In this document: positions 1 to 9,419 of the stretch, piece after piece
Layout: each line of letters starts with the position of its first letter
Position numbering within the stretch: the first letter of the stretch is position 1
Origin: Comamonadaceae bacterium
GTDB taxonomy: Bacteria; Pseudomonadota; Gammaproteobacteria; Burkholderiales; Burkholderiaceae_C
DNA length: 64,000 bases
Assembly: GCA_947454955.1 (NCBI GenBank)
Contig: CANGLW010000001.1
Coordinates: 124,001-188,000 of the forward strand
Reading direction: 5' to 3'
Program-made: the position numbers and the translations under genes
The notes under the pieces: model-generated
Seen by the model: only the letters and a program-made list of their open reading frames with translations
Database searches by the model: none
Told to the model about the DNA's origin: nothing

Positions 1-1767
1 CATTTTGCCGAGCAAATTCTCAGCCTGGCCGGGCTGAATTTCTTTGAACTCCAGCGTCAAGCGGTAAGGGTTGGCGCCGGTTTCGCGCAAGACCTGCGCG
101 ACGTGGTCGGCAAAGTCCGGTTGCTCCAGCGCACAAGGGCTGATGTTGACCGACAGGTTCAAGCCCCGGGTCGATGGCTGTGTGGCCCAAAGGCCCAGTT
201 GCTGACAAGCTGCGCGCAAGGCCCAATCGTTGATGGGCATCACCAAGGGGTTGGCCTGGCTCATGTCCATGAACTCGGGCGGGTTCAAAAAGCCTCGCAC
301 CGGGTGGTTCCAACGCACATAAGCCTCGTAGCCAATGATCTGTTTGTGCGCGTCCATCATGGGCTGGTAATACAGCACAAACTCGTTGTTCTGCAAGGCG
401 CGGTTGATGTCGACCTTGAGGGCGGCGCGCGCCAGCACCGAGCTTTGCATGGTTTCATCAAAAAAGCGCAAGGTGTTGCGCCCTGCGGCTTTGGCCTGGT
501 ACATGGCCATGTCCGCGTGTTTGAGCAGATCGTCCAGCAGGGTGGCTTGCGCGCGGAACAACACCACCCCCATGCTGGCCGCAGGCGCATAGGTTTTGCC
601 GCAGACCACCATGCTCTCGTTGAGCCGGGTGAGGATTTTCATGGCCACCTGCTCGGCCTGGTAAACCGCCACACCCTCCAGGTCGCTTAAGTTTTCAATC
701 ATCACCACAAACTCATCGCCCCCAAAGCGAGAGGCTGTGTCGCCCTCACGCACCGCCTGTGAGAGGCGCCGGGCCACCTCGATGAGCATCTCGTCGCCCG
801 CGTCATGGCCCAAGGTGTCGTTGATGGTTTTGAAGTTGTCCAGGTCCAGGAACATCAGCGCGGCATGGCGCTGGGTACGCGCGCTGATGATTTGCGCCTG
901 ACGGATGCGGTCAATCATCAGCCGGCGGTTGGGCAGATCGGTGAGCTGGTCATAAAAGGCCAAACGCAAATTGCTTTCTTCGGTGGCCTTGAGGTGGGTG
1001 ATGTCGGTCAAGCTGCCATAGGCCTGCAGGTACTGCATGTCTTCGCGGTACACCGACGCATTGCCGCGCAACCAGCGTATGCGGTCGTCGGTGTTTTGAA
1101 TTCGAAACTCGTGGCGCCACACCGAACCGTGTGCAGCGGCCTCTTGCATGGAGAGCTTGAGTGCAGCCATGTCTTGCGGGTGCACCAGCTCAAACAACTG
1201 CGCGGCCGATTGCACCAGGGCCTCGGCCTTGACCCCAAAAATCGTCTCTACTGCCGGGCTGGCATAGGGCATCGAGACCACGCCTCGCGCACCCTGGATG
1301 AGTTGAAACAACATGTCGGGCGTGCGCTCAGCCACACGGTGAATGAACGCGAGCTGACTGGCCAGCGCCTTGGCCAATTCTTTTTCCTGGGTGACGTCTT
1401 GCAGGCTGACCAGCAAATGCTGCTGCCCGCCCAACATGATGATGGCGCCGCTCCAACGGATCACTTTGCTGATGCCATGCTTGAACACCATGGGGATTTC
1501 CAAGTCATGCACGCGGCCGTGGCGGTACACCTTGTCGATGGTGGCTTGCTGTGTGGGCTTGTCAGACCACAGCCCCAAGTCGCTCACATGGCGCCCCACC
1601 ACCTCGGCGCTGCTAAAGCCGGTGAGCGCCATCCACTCTTGGTTCACGCGCAGCAGCTTACCGTCTTGCAGGGTGGACAGGCTCATGGCCACCGGGCTGT
1701 CGTCAAACGCGGCTTGCATGAGGGAGGCATCCAGGGGCAGCGTGGATTCAATTTGGATGCGGCGCAC
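1..1767 (-). CDS. PAS-PAS-GGDEF-EAL signalling protein, C-terminus cut by window edge
   Basis: Cytoplasmic c-di-GMP signalling protein; the reading frame is open to base 1, so the C-terminus is missing. Two PAS-like sensor domains come first (about 1767-950), then a GGDEF domain with intact RFGGDEF at about 735-720 (diguanylate cyclase signature), then an EAL domain. The EAL signature itself reads YEAYVRW (about 315-335) and the later LEITE-type motif reads LEFKE, so the phosphodiesterase half looks degenerate. I infer a cyclase, or an EAL domain used for binding. Start: GTG at 1767 with AGAGGA 6 bases upstream; TTG at 1833 is an alternative. The frame is open right up to the stop codon of the upstream gene at 1864. 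Confidence 0.85.
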   Translation of the reverse strand, partial: MRRIQIESTLPLDASLMQAAFDDSPVAMSLSTLQDGKLLRVNQEWMALTGFSSAEVVGRHVSDLGLWSDKPTQQATIDKVYRHGRVHDLEIPMVFKHGISKVIRWSGAIIMLGGQQHLLVSLQDVTQEKELAKALASQLAFIHRVAERTPDMLFQLIQGARGVVSMPYASPAVETIFGVKAEALVQSAAQLFELVHPQDMAALKLSMQEAAAHGSVWRHEFRIQNTDDRIRWLRGNASVYREDMQYLQAYGSLTDITHLKATEESNLRLAFYDQLTDLPNRRLMIDRIRQAQIISARTQRHAALMFLDLDNFKTINDTLGHDAGDEMLIEVARRLSQAVREGDTASRFGGDEFVVMIENLSDLEGVAVYQAEQVAMKILTRLNESMVVCGKTYAPAASMGVVLFRAQATLLDDLLKHADMAMYQAKAAGRNTLRFFDETMQSSVLARAALKVDINRALQNNEFVLYYQPMMDAHKQIIGYEAYVRWNHPVRGFLNPPEFMDMSQANPLVMPINDWALRAACQQLGLWATQPSTRGLNLSVNISPCALEQPDFADHVAQVLRETGANPYRLTLEFKEIQPGQAENLLGKM

Positions 1768-1863
1768 CCAATCCTCTAAGGAGGCTTTGAGTTGTTGAAC
1801 GTCGGCTTGGGCGGTGGGGGTGGTAGGACTCAAAGGAGTTAGGGATAAAAGTTCTTGAATGAC

Positions 1864-3246
1864 TCAGACCACGGGGTCTAAGGCCGCTTGTAGCCAGGTG
1901 GAGGCCATGTCGTGGCCCATGGCCGCGCCCATGAGGTGGCCTTGCGCGTACTCGCATTGCAGGTTTTGCAACACGCTGAGTTGCTCGAGGGTCTCGACCC
2001 CTTCGGCCACCACCTTGATGCCCAGCAATTGCGCCATCTGCACCATGGTGGAGATGAGCGAGGACTGCTCGAAGTTGTGCACCATCGGGTCAAGAAAACA
2101 CTTGTCGATCTTGATGGCAGAAAACGGCAAGGCATGCAGGTGACTGAGCGACGAGTAGCCGGTGCCGAAGTCGTCCATGTAAAGCTCAAACCCGTGCTGG
2201 CGCAAACGTGTCATTTCGCCGCGGGCTACGCGCAGGTTTTGCATGAATGCGGATTCGGTCAGCTCCAGGTGCAGGTCTTGGGTGGAGATGCCGTGGCTGT
2301 GCATCAAACCCAGCAAGGTCTCGCACAAGCCAGGCCGGTTGAAGTGTTGGGCCGACAGGTTGACGCTGACAAACCAGCCTGAGCGCCACAACTGGCGGGC
2401 TTGCCAATCGGCCATGGCGCGCAGGCACAGGCCGATGACGTGCAAATCAAGCCGGCAGATCAACTCGGCGTCTTCGGCCACATCCAGAAAATCGCGCGGC
2501 ATCAAACAACCGCGCACCGGGTGCTGCCAGCGTGCCAGGGCCTCAAAGCCCACATGCTGGAGTTTGTCCAAGGCCATGATGGGCTGAAAGGCCAGCTCAA
2601 ACTGCTGCTCTTGAAGCGCCAAGTTGAGGTCGTTTTCCAGCAGCTGGTGTTTGACCAGCGCCTCGCGCATGCTGCGCTCAAACACCACCAGGCTGCCACG
2701 CCCGCGCGACACCGCCACGCGCAGCGCAATGTCAGCACACTGAAACAGATCTTGGGCATCGGGGTAGGCCTGGTCGCAGGCCGCCACGCCCACCGCTGCG
2801 TTGACGTGCACCGCCACCTCTTGCAGGGGGTAAGCCAGGTTGAGGGTTTCACACAACAAGGCCCCCAAACGACGCTGGGCTGCAGCGTCCACCGACGCGT
2901 CGGTGAGCACCGCGAACTCGGTCTCGCCCAAACGGGTCACCAGGGCCGGGTGGTTCTGGCCGTGTCCCAGGGCTTTGCCCAGGGTCAGCTCCAGCCGTTG
3001 GCCCACAAAGGTCATCAGCGCATCCGCGCGCCGCGCGCCGTAAGTGGCGCTCACTTTCGCGTGGTTCATCACCCGCACCAGCATGAGCCCCAAACCGGTG
3101 TACTGGGGCGACACATGCTGCGCCAAGGCGGTTTGGATGAGCTCGAGCACCAGACGCTTGTCGGGCAGGCCCGATGGCGCATGGGCTGGCCTGGGCAAGG
3201 CCTGCCATCGCCGGGTGATGCTGGAGAGGATGTTGGAATAAATCAA
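1864..3246 (-). CDS. GGDEF-EAL protein, probable c-di-GMP phosphodiesterase
   Basis: 460 residues. The N-terminal GGDEF-like domain has GETEF in place of GGDEF, so cyclase activity is unlikely. The EAL domain is complete: FEALARW, VNLSAQ, LELTES, DDFGTGYS and VVAEGVET are all present, so hydrolysis of c-di-GMP is expected. No membrane segment is visible. The start is uncertain: the first in-frame candidate is TTG at 3246 with no clear ribosome binding site, and the first ATG is about 50 residues in. It lies directly upstream of, and in the same frame as, the PAS-GGDEF-EAL gene, so the two are probably co-transcribed and have complementary activities (this one degrading, the next synthesising). 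Confidence 0.85.
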   Translation of the reverse strand: MIYSNILSSITRRWQALPRPAHAPSGLPDKRLVLELIQTALAQHVSPQYTGLGLMLVRVMNHAKVSATYGARRADALMTFVGQRLELTLGKALGHGQNHPALVTRLGETEFAVLTDASVDAAAQRRLGALLCETLNLAYPLQEVAVHVNAAVGVAACDQAYPDAQDLFQCADIALRVAVSRGRGSLVVFERSMREALVKHQLLENDLNLALQEQQFELAFQPIMALDKLQHVGFEALARWQHPVRGCLMPRDFLDVAEDAELICRLDLHVIGLCLRAMADWQARQLWRSGWFVSVNLSAQHFNRPGLCETLLGLMHSHGISTQDLHLELTESAFMQNLRVARGEMTRLRQHGFELYMDDFGTGYSSLSHLHALPFSAIKIDKCFLDPMVHNFEQSSLISTMVQMAQLLGIKVVAEGVETLEQLSVLQNLQCEYAQGHLMGAAMGHDMASTWLQAALDPVV

Positions 3247-3311
3247 AGTGAACCGGCTTGGCGTACAAGCCGCAAAAGCGGTTAAGCATCGATAATATCT
3301 ACCGGATAAAA

Positions 3312-3345
3312 CTTGGCGATTGATTTTTCCATCAAGCTTGCCAAG
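3312..3345. repeat. Imperfect hairpin in divergent intergenic region
   Basis: CTTGGC (3312-3317) pairs with GCCAAG (3340-3345), and inner TTGAT (3320-3324) pairs with ATCAA (3331-3335). It lies between the EAL gene and the cation exporter, in what would be the leader of the latter. Function unknown; it could be an operator or an RNA structure. Confidence 0.45.
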
Positions 3346-3392
3346 CCGGGGGCCGACTTGGGCTGGGGCAGGACTGCGGCTAAGCTAGCGGC

Positions 3393-4334
3393 ATGGACAT
3401 GTCACATCTGGACAACTGGCAAGACGAGACCGACGACCCCAAGCGTCAAAGCGCTGCGCGGCGCTGCACCTGGGTGAGCGTGGGCGTGAACCTTTGCCTC
3501 ACGGTGGTGCAGGTGGTCACAGGTGTGTGGGCCGGCTCACAAGCGCTGGTGGCCGACGGCATCCACTCCCTGTCTGACCTGGCCGCCGATTTTGTGGTGC
3601 TGTTGGCCTTGCAGCACAGCCGCAAAGCAGCCGATGAAGACCACCACTACGGCCACCAGCGTTATGAGACCGCCGCCTCCTTGGTGCTGGGGGCTTTGTT
3701 GCTGCTGGTGGGCATTGGCATGGTGTGGGCTGCTGCGGGCAAGCTGCGCGACCCGCAAAGTATCGTCCTGGTCAACCCCTTGGCACTGTGGGTGGCTGGT
3801 GTGGCTTTGCTGGCCAAAGAATTGTTGTTTCGCTACATGCTCAAAACCGGGCAGGCGTTGCGCTCCAGCCTCTTGGTGGCCAATGCCTGGCACGCGCGTT
3901 CAGACGCGGCCTCTTCGCTCTTGGTGGTGGTGGGCATCGGCGGCAATTTGTTGGGCTACCAGCTGCTGGACCCGGTGGCCGCCACGCTGGTGGGTTTCAT
4001 GGTGGGCAAGATGGGTTGGGGCTTTTTTTGGGAAGCCCTGCACGACCTCACCGACCGTGCGGCCTCGGCCGAACAAACTGAGCACATGGCGCGTGAGATT
4101 CTGGCCACCCCCGGGGTGTTGGGCCTGCATGACCTGCGCACCCGCAAAACCGGCGACATGATTTTGGTGGACGTGCACCTGGAAATTGATGGCGACTTGA
4201 GCGTGCGCCAAGGCCACGACATCGCCCTGGCGGTTCGTCAGCGCATCATGGCCCAACACCCGGTGCTCGATGTGATGACCCATGTCGACCCGGTGCCGCC
4301 ATCGAGCGCAGAGTCATCAGCGGCAATTTTATGA
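3393..4334 (+). CDS. Cation diffusion facilitator (CDF) family metal exporter
   Basis: Inner-membrane proton-coupled divalent metal exporter (Zn, Fe, Co or Mn; the metal cannot be read from sequence). 313 residues with about six membrane segments and a C-terminal cytoplasmic domain. The metal-site signatures of the family are present: DGIHSLSDLAADF in TM2, HHYGHQRYE in the loop, and HARSDAASS in TM5. The C-terminal half ends with the usual ferredoxin-like dimerisation domain (residues about 220-300). An ATG six bases later is an equally possible start. It stands alone, followed by a hairpin and a convergent gene. Confidence 0.9.
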   Translation: MDMSHLDNWQDETDDPKRQSAARRCTWVSVGVNLCLTVVQVVTGVWAGSQALVADGIHSLSDLAADFVVLLALQHSRKAADEDHHYGHQRYETAASLVLGALLLLVGIGMVWAAAGKLRDPQSIVLVNPLALWVAGVALLAKELLFRYMLKTGQALRSSLLVANAWHARSDAASSLLVVVGIGGNLLGYQLLDPVAATLVGFMVGKMGWGFFWEALHDLTDRAASAEQTEHMAREILATPGVLGLHDLRTRKTGDMILVDVHLEIDGDLSVRQGHDIALAVRQRIMAQHPVLDVMTHVDPVPPSSAESSAAIL

Positions 4335-4347
4335 CGACTGCCTGTAC

Positions 4348-4389
4348 TTGGCTTTAAAGTTAGTTGCTACTATTTCAATAGCAAGCCAA
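4348..4389. repeat. Hairpin of the dispersed GCTAC/GTAGC family, probable bidirectional terminator
   Basis: TTGCTA (4364-4369) and TAGCAA (4379-4384) pair around an AT-rich loop, enclosed by TTGGCTT (4348-4354) and AAGCCAA (4383-4389). It sits between two convergent genes, fitting a terminator role. The core resembles hairpins at 48213, 60448 and 32350. Confidence 0.6.
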
Positions 4390-4394
4390 AACCG

Positions 4395-4745
4395 TCAGCG
4401 CTTGTAAAACAACAAGTGGTTGCAGTGCGCGCACATCAAGGCTTTGTACTCGGGGGCATCCAAAATGCCGCGTTCTTGAATGGCTTGGCTGTTGCAGGCC
4501 TGGCAACTGAACTTGCCGTCACGCGCATGGTTGGGGTGGCGGCGCGCATAGGCCTGGGCATCGAGCTTGTCAAAGCGCGAGGCGCGGCTTTGCTCACCGG
4601 CGATGGACACCAGGCTCAAGCCCAAGACCAAGCCGGTGACCAGCACCACCTTGGTCACATGCTCAGGCGGGATGGCCAGCACGCCGCTGAGCACCGCCAA
4701 CAAAAAGCCCACAAGCGCCATCGATAAAATTTTTTGCGTCGGCAT
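4395..4745 (-). CDS. Small membrane protein with zinc-ribbon tail
   Basis: 116 residues. Two hydrophobic segments near the N-terminus (about residues 5-25 and 32-52) are followed by a soluble tail with two Cys pairs, CQAC and CAHC, about 25 residues apart, which looks like a zinc ribbon. I chose the ATG at 4745 because GGGAG lies 7 bases upstream; the frame is open further upstream, but that part is not protein-like. I do not recognise the family. The zinc ribbon could bind nucleic acid or a partner protein at the membrane. It is transcribed divergently from mutS. Confidence 0.7.
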   Translation of the reverse strand: MPTQKILSMALVGFLLAVLSGVLAIPPEHVTKVVLVTGLVLGLSLVSIAGEQSRASRFDKLDAQAYARRHPNHARDGKFSCQACNSQAIQERGILDAPEYKALMCAHCNHLLFYKR

Positions 4746-5054
4746 ACCAAACTCCCGAACAACTGGGTTGATCGACAAAAGATGAAGGCCCGCTGATGAA
4801 CCGCTAAACTGCAGCGTGGTCTGACCTTGGCCCCAAGACGCCAAGACCCTTACATGACCCGAACATGACCCAATTCGCAGGCTATGCATTCCAGCATCTC
4901 GATTATGAATTTCGAACTACAAACAACCACGAATTTCTGATTGGTTTTTACTATAGAGGCTGGTACAAGATGACCCCTCACAGCCCTTGATGGGCGAATG
5001 GCGGATAGCTAAAAGGAAGATGTCGGGGCAGTGCCAACTTGGTAGACTCATCGG
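4746..5054. other. Divergent intergenic region upstream of mutS
   Basis: About 300 bases between the zinc-ribbon gene and mutS, noticeably AT-richer around 4890-4960. It should hold the mutS promoter, but I see no hexamer pair good enough to mark, and no RNA gene or repeat. Confidence 0.5.
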
Positions 5055-7652
5055 ATGAGCCAGGCCCCGCAAGCAGATTTCTCCGCCCACACGCCCATGA
5101 TGCAGCAGTACCTGGGCATCAAGGCCGAGTTCCCGGGCACCCTGGTTTTCTACCGCATGGGCGACTTTTACGAGTTGTTTTTCGACGACGCGGAGCGCGC
5201 CGCACGGCTCCTGGACATCACCCTCACCCAACGCGGCCAGAGCGCCGGCCAACCGGTGGTCATGGCAGGCGTTCCCTTCCATGCGGTTGAAACTTATTTG
5301 GCGCGCCTCATCAAGCTGGGCGAATCGGTGGCGATTTGCGAGCAAGTGGGCGATGTGGGCGCCAGCAAAGGCCCAGTAGAGCGCAAAGTGGTGCGGGTGG
5401 TCACGCCCGGCACGCTGACCGACTCGGCCTTGCTCAGCGACAAATCGGAATCCTTGCTGTTGGCTGTGCACGTGGGTCTGCGTCAGCGTTGTGGGTTGGC
5501 ATGGCTCAGCGTCACGCAGGGCGAGCTCAAAGTGGCCGAGTGCGCCACTGACCAGTTGGAAGACTGGATCGGGCGCATCCAGCCTGGCGAGCTGATCTAC
5601 AGCGCCGCTGTCACCCCCGGCATGGAGCAGCAGCTACTTGCCTTGCGCGACCGCTTGGGTGTGTCATTGGCGGTGCGGCCCGACTGGCAGTTTGACACCC
5701 CGCTGGGCGAGCGCAGCTTGCTGAGCCTCTTGCAAGCTTCAAGCTTGCAAGCCTGGGGCGCACATGAATTGCCCCATGCACAGGCTGCAACCGGCGCGCT
5801 GCTGCATTACGCCGAGCACACCCAAGGCCGAAGCCTCACGCACATCCACAGCCTGCGGGTTCAACAGCAGGGCGAACTCATCGACTTGCCGCTGTCCACC
5901 CGCCGCAACCTGGAACTCACCCAGACCTTGCGTGGCGAAGACTCGCCGACCCTGTTCTCGCTGCTCGACACCTGCATGACCGGCATGGGCAGCCGTTTGC
6001 TCAAGACCTGGTTGCTCGAGCCGCCACGTGACCGCGTCATCGCGCAAGCGCGGCTGCAAGCCATCACCGATCTGCGCGACGGTTTGTGGCAAAACCTGCG
6101 CGCGCAACTCAAGGGTTGCAGCGATGTGGAACGCATCAGTGCACGCACCGCGCTGCGCCAAGTGCGGCCCCGCGAACTCGTGGCTTTGCAGATCACACTG
6201 CAAAAAGCAGAGCACCTAAGCCAATCCTTTCAAAGCACTGATGGGTTTTTGGCACAAATTTCTCAAGCCTTGACACCCCCTGAAGGTTGCGCGGCTTACA
6301 TAGCGCACGCGATCGCGTCAGAGCCTGCAGCGATGGTGCGCGATGGTGGTGTGATTGCCTCTGGGTTTGATGCAGAGCTGGATGAATTGCGCGCCATCCA
6401 AACCAACTGCGATGGCTTTTTGCTGGACCTGGAAACCCGCGAAAAAGCACGCACTGGCATTGCCAATCTGCGGGTGCAGTTCAACAAAGTGCATGGTTTT
6501 TACATCGAGGTCAGCACCGGCCAAGCCGACAAAGTGCCCGACGATTACCGCCGCCGCCAAACCCTGAAAAACGCTGAGCGCTTCATCACGCCTGAGCTGA
6601 AAGCCTTTGAAGACAAAGCCTTGAGCGCGCAAGAACGCGCGCTGAGCCGCGAGAAATTTTTGTTTGAACAAGTGCTGGATGCATTACAGGCCTACGTACC
6701 TGCTTTGAGCCGTGTGGCCCGCGCCCTGGCCACGCTCGATGCGCTGTGCACTTTGGCTGAACGCTCGCTCACCCTGCACTGGTCTGCGCCGCAGTTTGTG
6801 GCGGTGCCATGCATTGAGATCACGCAGGGCCGCCACCCGGTGGTGGAAGCGCGCTTGAATGAAACCAGCCGCGGCAACTTCATCGCCAACGACACGGCTT
6901 TGGGTGTGAAGGCGCGCATGCAAATCATCACCGGCCCCAACATGGGCGGTAAGTCCACCTACATGCGGCAAGTCGCACTCATCACACTGCTGGCTTCCAT
7001 GGGCAGCTATGTGCCCGCGCAGAGCTGCCGCTTAGGGCCCATCGATGCGATTTACACCCGCATTGGCGCGGCAGACGACCTGGCCAACGCGCAGTCCACC
7101 TTCATGCTGGAGATGACCGAGGGCGCGCAAATTCTCAACGCAGCCACGCCTAATTCGCTGGTGTTGATGGACGAGATTGGCCGGGGCACTTCGACCTTTG
7201 ACGGCCTGGCCCTGGCCAGCGCCATCGCCACGCACTTGCATGACAAAACCCAGGCTTTCACGCTGTTTGCCACGCATTACTTTGAGCTCACCGAGTTTCC
7301 TAAAACCCACCACGCCGCGCTCAACATGCATGTGAGCGCGACAGAGTCGGGCCACGACATTGTGTTTTTGCACGAGCTGCAAGCCGGCCCCGCCAGCAAG
7401 AGCTACGGCGTGCAGGTGGCGCGTTTGGCGGGCATGCCAGCGGGTGTGCTCAACCACGCACGGCATGTGTTGCAAACCCTGGAATCGCAGGCCGAACAAG
7501 CCCAAGCCCAGGTCGACTTGTTTGCCCCGCCGCCAGCCGCACCCGAGCCCGAAAAAAGCCGCCTTGAATCGGCCCTGTCTGCGATTGACCCCGACGCCCT
7601 GAGCCCGCGTGAAGCGCTCGATGCGCTCTACCAACTCAAGAAACTTTCATGA
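5055..7652 (+). CDS. mutS: DNA mismatch repair protein MutS
   Basis: Recognises base-base mismatches and small loops and starts methyl-directed mismatch repair with MutL. 865 residues, a typical length. The mismatch-binding signature [11 protein letters not shown] is at about residues 31-41. The ATPase domain has Walker [10 protein letters not shown] (about residue 630), Walker [16 protein letters not shown] (about 705) and the FATHYFELT motif. The C-terminus carries the usual alpha-helical tetramerisation tail after a proline-rich linker ([11 protein letters not shown]). A 23-bp inverted repeat lies inside the gene at 5729. The stop overlaps the next start (ATGA), so the hydrolase is translationally coupled. 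Confidence 0.98.
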   Translation: MSQAPQADFSAHTPMMQQYLGIKAEFPGTLVFYRMGDFYELFFDDAERAARLLDITLTQRGQSAGQPVVMAGVPFHAVETYLARLIKLGESVAICEQVGDVGASKGPVERKVVRVVTPGTLTDSALLSDKSESLLLAVHVGLRQRCGLAWLSVTQGELKVAECATDQLEDWIGRIQPGELIYSAAVTPGMEQQLLALRDRLGVSLAVRPDWQFDTPLGERSLLSLLQASSLQAWGAHELPHAQAATGALLHYAEHTQGRSLTHIHSLRVQQQGELIDLPLSTRRNLELTQTLRGEDSPTLFSLLDTCMTGMGSRLLKTWLLEPPRDRVIAQARLQAITDLRDGLWQNLRAQLKGCSDVERISARTALRQVRPRELVALQITLQKAEHLSQSFQSTDGFLAQISQALTPPEGCAAYIAHAIASEPAAMVRDGGVIASGFDAELDELRAIQTNCDGFLLDLETREKARTGIANLRVQFNKVHGFYIEVSTGQADKVPDDYRRRQTLKNAERFITPELKAFEDKALSAQERALSREKFLFEQVLDALQAYVPALSRVARALATLDALCTLAERSLTLHWSAPQFVAVPCIEITQGRHPVVEARLNETSRGNFIANDTALGVKARMQIITGPNMGGKSTYMRQVALITLLASMGSYVPAQSCRLGPIDAIYTRIGAADDLANAQSTFMLEMTEGAQILNAATPNSLVLMDEIGRGTSTFDGLALASAIATHLHDKTQAFTLFATHYFELTEFPKTHHAALNMHVSATESGHDIVFLHELQAGPASKSYGVQVARLAGMPAGVLNHARHVLQTLESQAEQAQAQVDLFAPPPAAPEPEKSRLESALSAIDPDALSPREALDALYQLKKLS
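5729..5751. repeat. Perfect 11-bp inverted repeat inside mutS
   Basis: CTTGCAAGCTT, one spacer base, then its exact reverse complement. It encodes part of a variable, non-catalytic stretch of MutS. No function known; it would form a strong hairpin in mRNA. Confidence 0.7.
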
Positions 7653-8473
7653 CTCGCCCCACCATCATTTTTTCGCACGGTAACGGCTTTCCCGGCGGCA
7701 CCTACAGCATCTTGCTGCAGCACCTGCAAGCGCGTGGTTTTGACACGCTGTTCATTGACAAGTTCGGGCACGATGCGCGTTACAAGGTCAGCAACAACTG
7801 GCTGCATCTCATCCAACAGTTGCATGACTTTGTGCAGCCTGTGGCGAAAAAACGCGGACCACTCTATTTGGTGGGTCACTCGCTCGGTGGGTTTGTGAGT
7901 TTGCTCTGCGCTGCGCGCCACCCTGAAATCACCAGTGGTGTGGTGATGCTGGACTCACCCTTGATTGGTGGCTGGCGCGCCACCGGTGTGGGCGTGGCCA
8001 AGCGCACACCCTTGATGGGCAAAGTCTCGCCGGGCGCCATCAGCCGCCATCGCCGCACCAGCTGGGCGGATGCCGATGCCGCCCTGGCGCACTTTGCGCA
8101 TAAAAAAGCTTTTGCCAAATGGGAGCCGCAAACCCTGCGCGACTACATCACCCACGGCACCCACACGCAAGACGGCAAGTGCGTGCTGAGTTTTGACCGA
8201 GAGATTGAAACAGCGATTTACAACACCCTGCCCAGCAACATCGAGAGCACGTTGCGTCGTCACCCGCTCAAGTGCCCGGCCGCTTTTGTGGGCGGGCTAC
8301 ATTCATCCGAGCTGCAACAAGCTGGTTTGGCGCTGACCGAAAAAGTGTGCAAGGGCCGCCTGGCGATGGTGGATGGCACCCACCTTTTCCCCATGGAACA
8401 ACCCCAGGCCACTGCGGCCATGGTGGAAGCCGCGATTCTGAATTTTCAGAGTTCAGCTTACGTGAAACACTGA
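7649..8473 (+). CDS. Alpha/beta hydrolase
   Basis: 274 residues with the alpha/beta-hydrolase fold: oxyanion-type HGNGFPGG near the N-terminus, nucleophile elbow GHSLGG at about residue 79 (Ser nucleophile), and a late His in DGTHLFPME. No signal peptide, so cytoplasmic. The substrate (ester, lactone or thioester) cannot be told. It overlaps the mutS stop by four bases and is probably co-expressed with it, though no functional link to repair is known. Confidence 0.85.
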   Translation: MTRPTIIFSHGNGFPGGTYSILLQHLQARGFDTLFIDKFGHDARYKVSNNWLHLIQQLHDFVQPVAKKRGPLYLVGHSLGGFVSLLCAARHPEITSGVVMLDSPLIGGWRATGVGVAKRTPLMGKVSPGAISRHRRTSWADADAALAHFAHKKAFAKWEPQTLRDYITHGTHTQDGKCVLSFDREIETAIYNTLPSNIESTLRRHPLKCPAAFVGGLHSSELQQAGLALTEKVCKGRLAMVDGTHLFPMEQPQATAAMVEAAILNFQSSAYVKH

Positions 8474-8489
8474 AGCTGAAGTGGGTTGA

Positions 8490-9380
8490 TCAAGCCGTCC
8501 AAGACACGGTGCCCGTCCACGCGGTAAGCAACACCACCACCCCAAAGACAATGCGGTAGTAAGCAAAGCCCACAAAACTGTGGGTGGCGATGAATTTGAG
8601 CAACCAGCGCACGCACAACCAGGCGCTGACAAAGGACATCACCAAGCCCACCGCGAACAAGGGCGCATCGGCCGCCGACAACAAAGCACGCTCTTTGTAC
8701 AAGCTGTAAGCGCCAGCGCCAATCAGTGTGGGGATGGCCAGGAAGAATGAGAAGTCGGTCGCGGCCTGGCGCGACAAACCCAGAAACATGCCGCCGATGA
8801 TGGTCGCCCCGCTACGGCTCGTCCCCGGCACCATGGCCAGGCACTGCACCAGGCCGACCTTGAGTGCATCGCGCCAGCTCATGTGGTCCACCGTGGGGAT
8901 GCGCGCGCTGCTATCTGTTTGGAAGTGCTGACGCCCGCCCGCATTGAGGTTTTGCCCCACCCCGCTCATGGACGGGTGCGCGTAACGCCGCTCAGCCCAC
9001 AAAATGATGAAGCCCCCGATGATGAAGGTGCTGGCCACCACGGTGGGGTTGAACAAATACGCCTTGATGGCCTTGCCAAACAAGAGGCCTAGCACCACCG
9101 CGGGCAAAAAAGCAATCAGCACATTGAGCGCAAACTGCTGCGCGTGACGGTCGCGCGGCAAGGCCAACACGGTGTCTTTGATGCGTTGCCAGTAAACCAA
9201 GATCACCGCAAAAATCGCCCCGGTTTGGATGGCGATGTCAAACACCTTGGCCTTGTCGTCGTCAAAGCCGAGCAAAGCCCCCGCCAAAATCAAATGCCCG
9301 GTGGAGGAGATCGGCAAAAACTCGGTCAAGCCCTCCACCACGCCCATCACCGCGGCCTTGAGCAACATCACAACATCCAT
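8490..9380 (-). CDS. uppP: Undecaprenyl-diphosphatase UppP/BacA
   Basis: Integral membrane phosphatase that recycles undecaprenyl diphosphate to the monophosphate carrier for peptidoglycan and other envelope polymers; overproduction gives bacitracin resistance. About 296 residues, with the family motifs [14 protein letters not shown] near the N-terminus and [10 protein letters not shown] in the middle, and around eight hydrophobic segments. The ATG at 9380 is preferred over 9386 because AAGGA then lies 6 bases upstream. A REP-like palindrome (9392-9412) ends just before this ribosome binding site. Confidence 0.95.
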   Translation of the reverse strand: MDVVMLLKAAVMGVVEGLTEFLPISSTGHLILAGALLGFDDDKAKVFDIAIQTGAIFAVILVYWQRIKDTVLALPRDRHAQQFALNVLIAFLPAVVLGLLFGKAIKAYLFNPTVVASTFIIGGFIILWAERRYAHPSMSGVGQNLNAGGRQHFQTDSSARIPTVDHMSWRDALKVGLVQCLAMVPGTSRSGATIIGGMFLGLSRQAATDFSFFLAIPTLIGAGAYSLYKERALLSAADAPLFAVGLVMSFVSAWLCVRWLLKFIATHSFVGFAYYRIVFGVVVLLTAWTGTVSWTA

Positions 9381-9391
9381 CGTCATTCCTT

Positions 9392-9412
9392 AATTGGGGT
9401 CAGACCCCAATT
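9392..9412. repeat. REP-like palindrome between macB-type permease and uppP
   Basis: AATTGGGGT, three-base loop, ACCCCAATT. This GGGGTC/GACCCC palindrome resembles the REP sequences mobilised by RAYT (IS200-like) transposases in betaproteobacteria (from memory). It could also act as a terminator for the upstream operon or mask the uppP ribosome binding site. A related element is at 13058. Confidence 0.6.
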
Positions 9413-9419
9413 GTTTAAT

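Noticed and set aside
805-1779. 324-residue plus-strand frame at the left end
   Set aside because: Antisense to PAS-GGDEF; the minus frame has clear GGDEF motifs.
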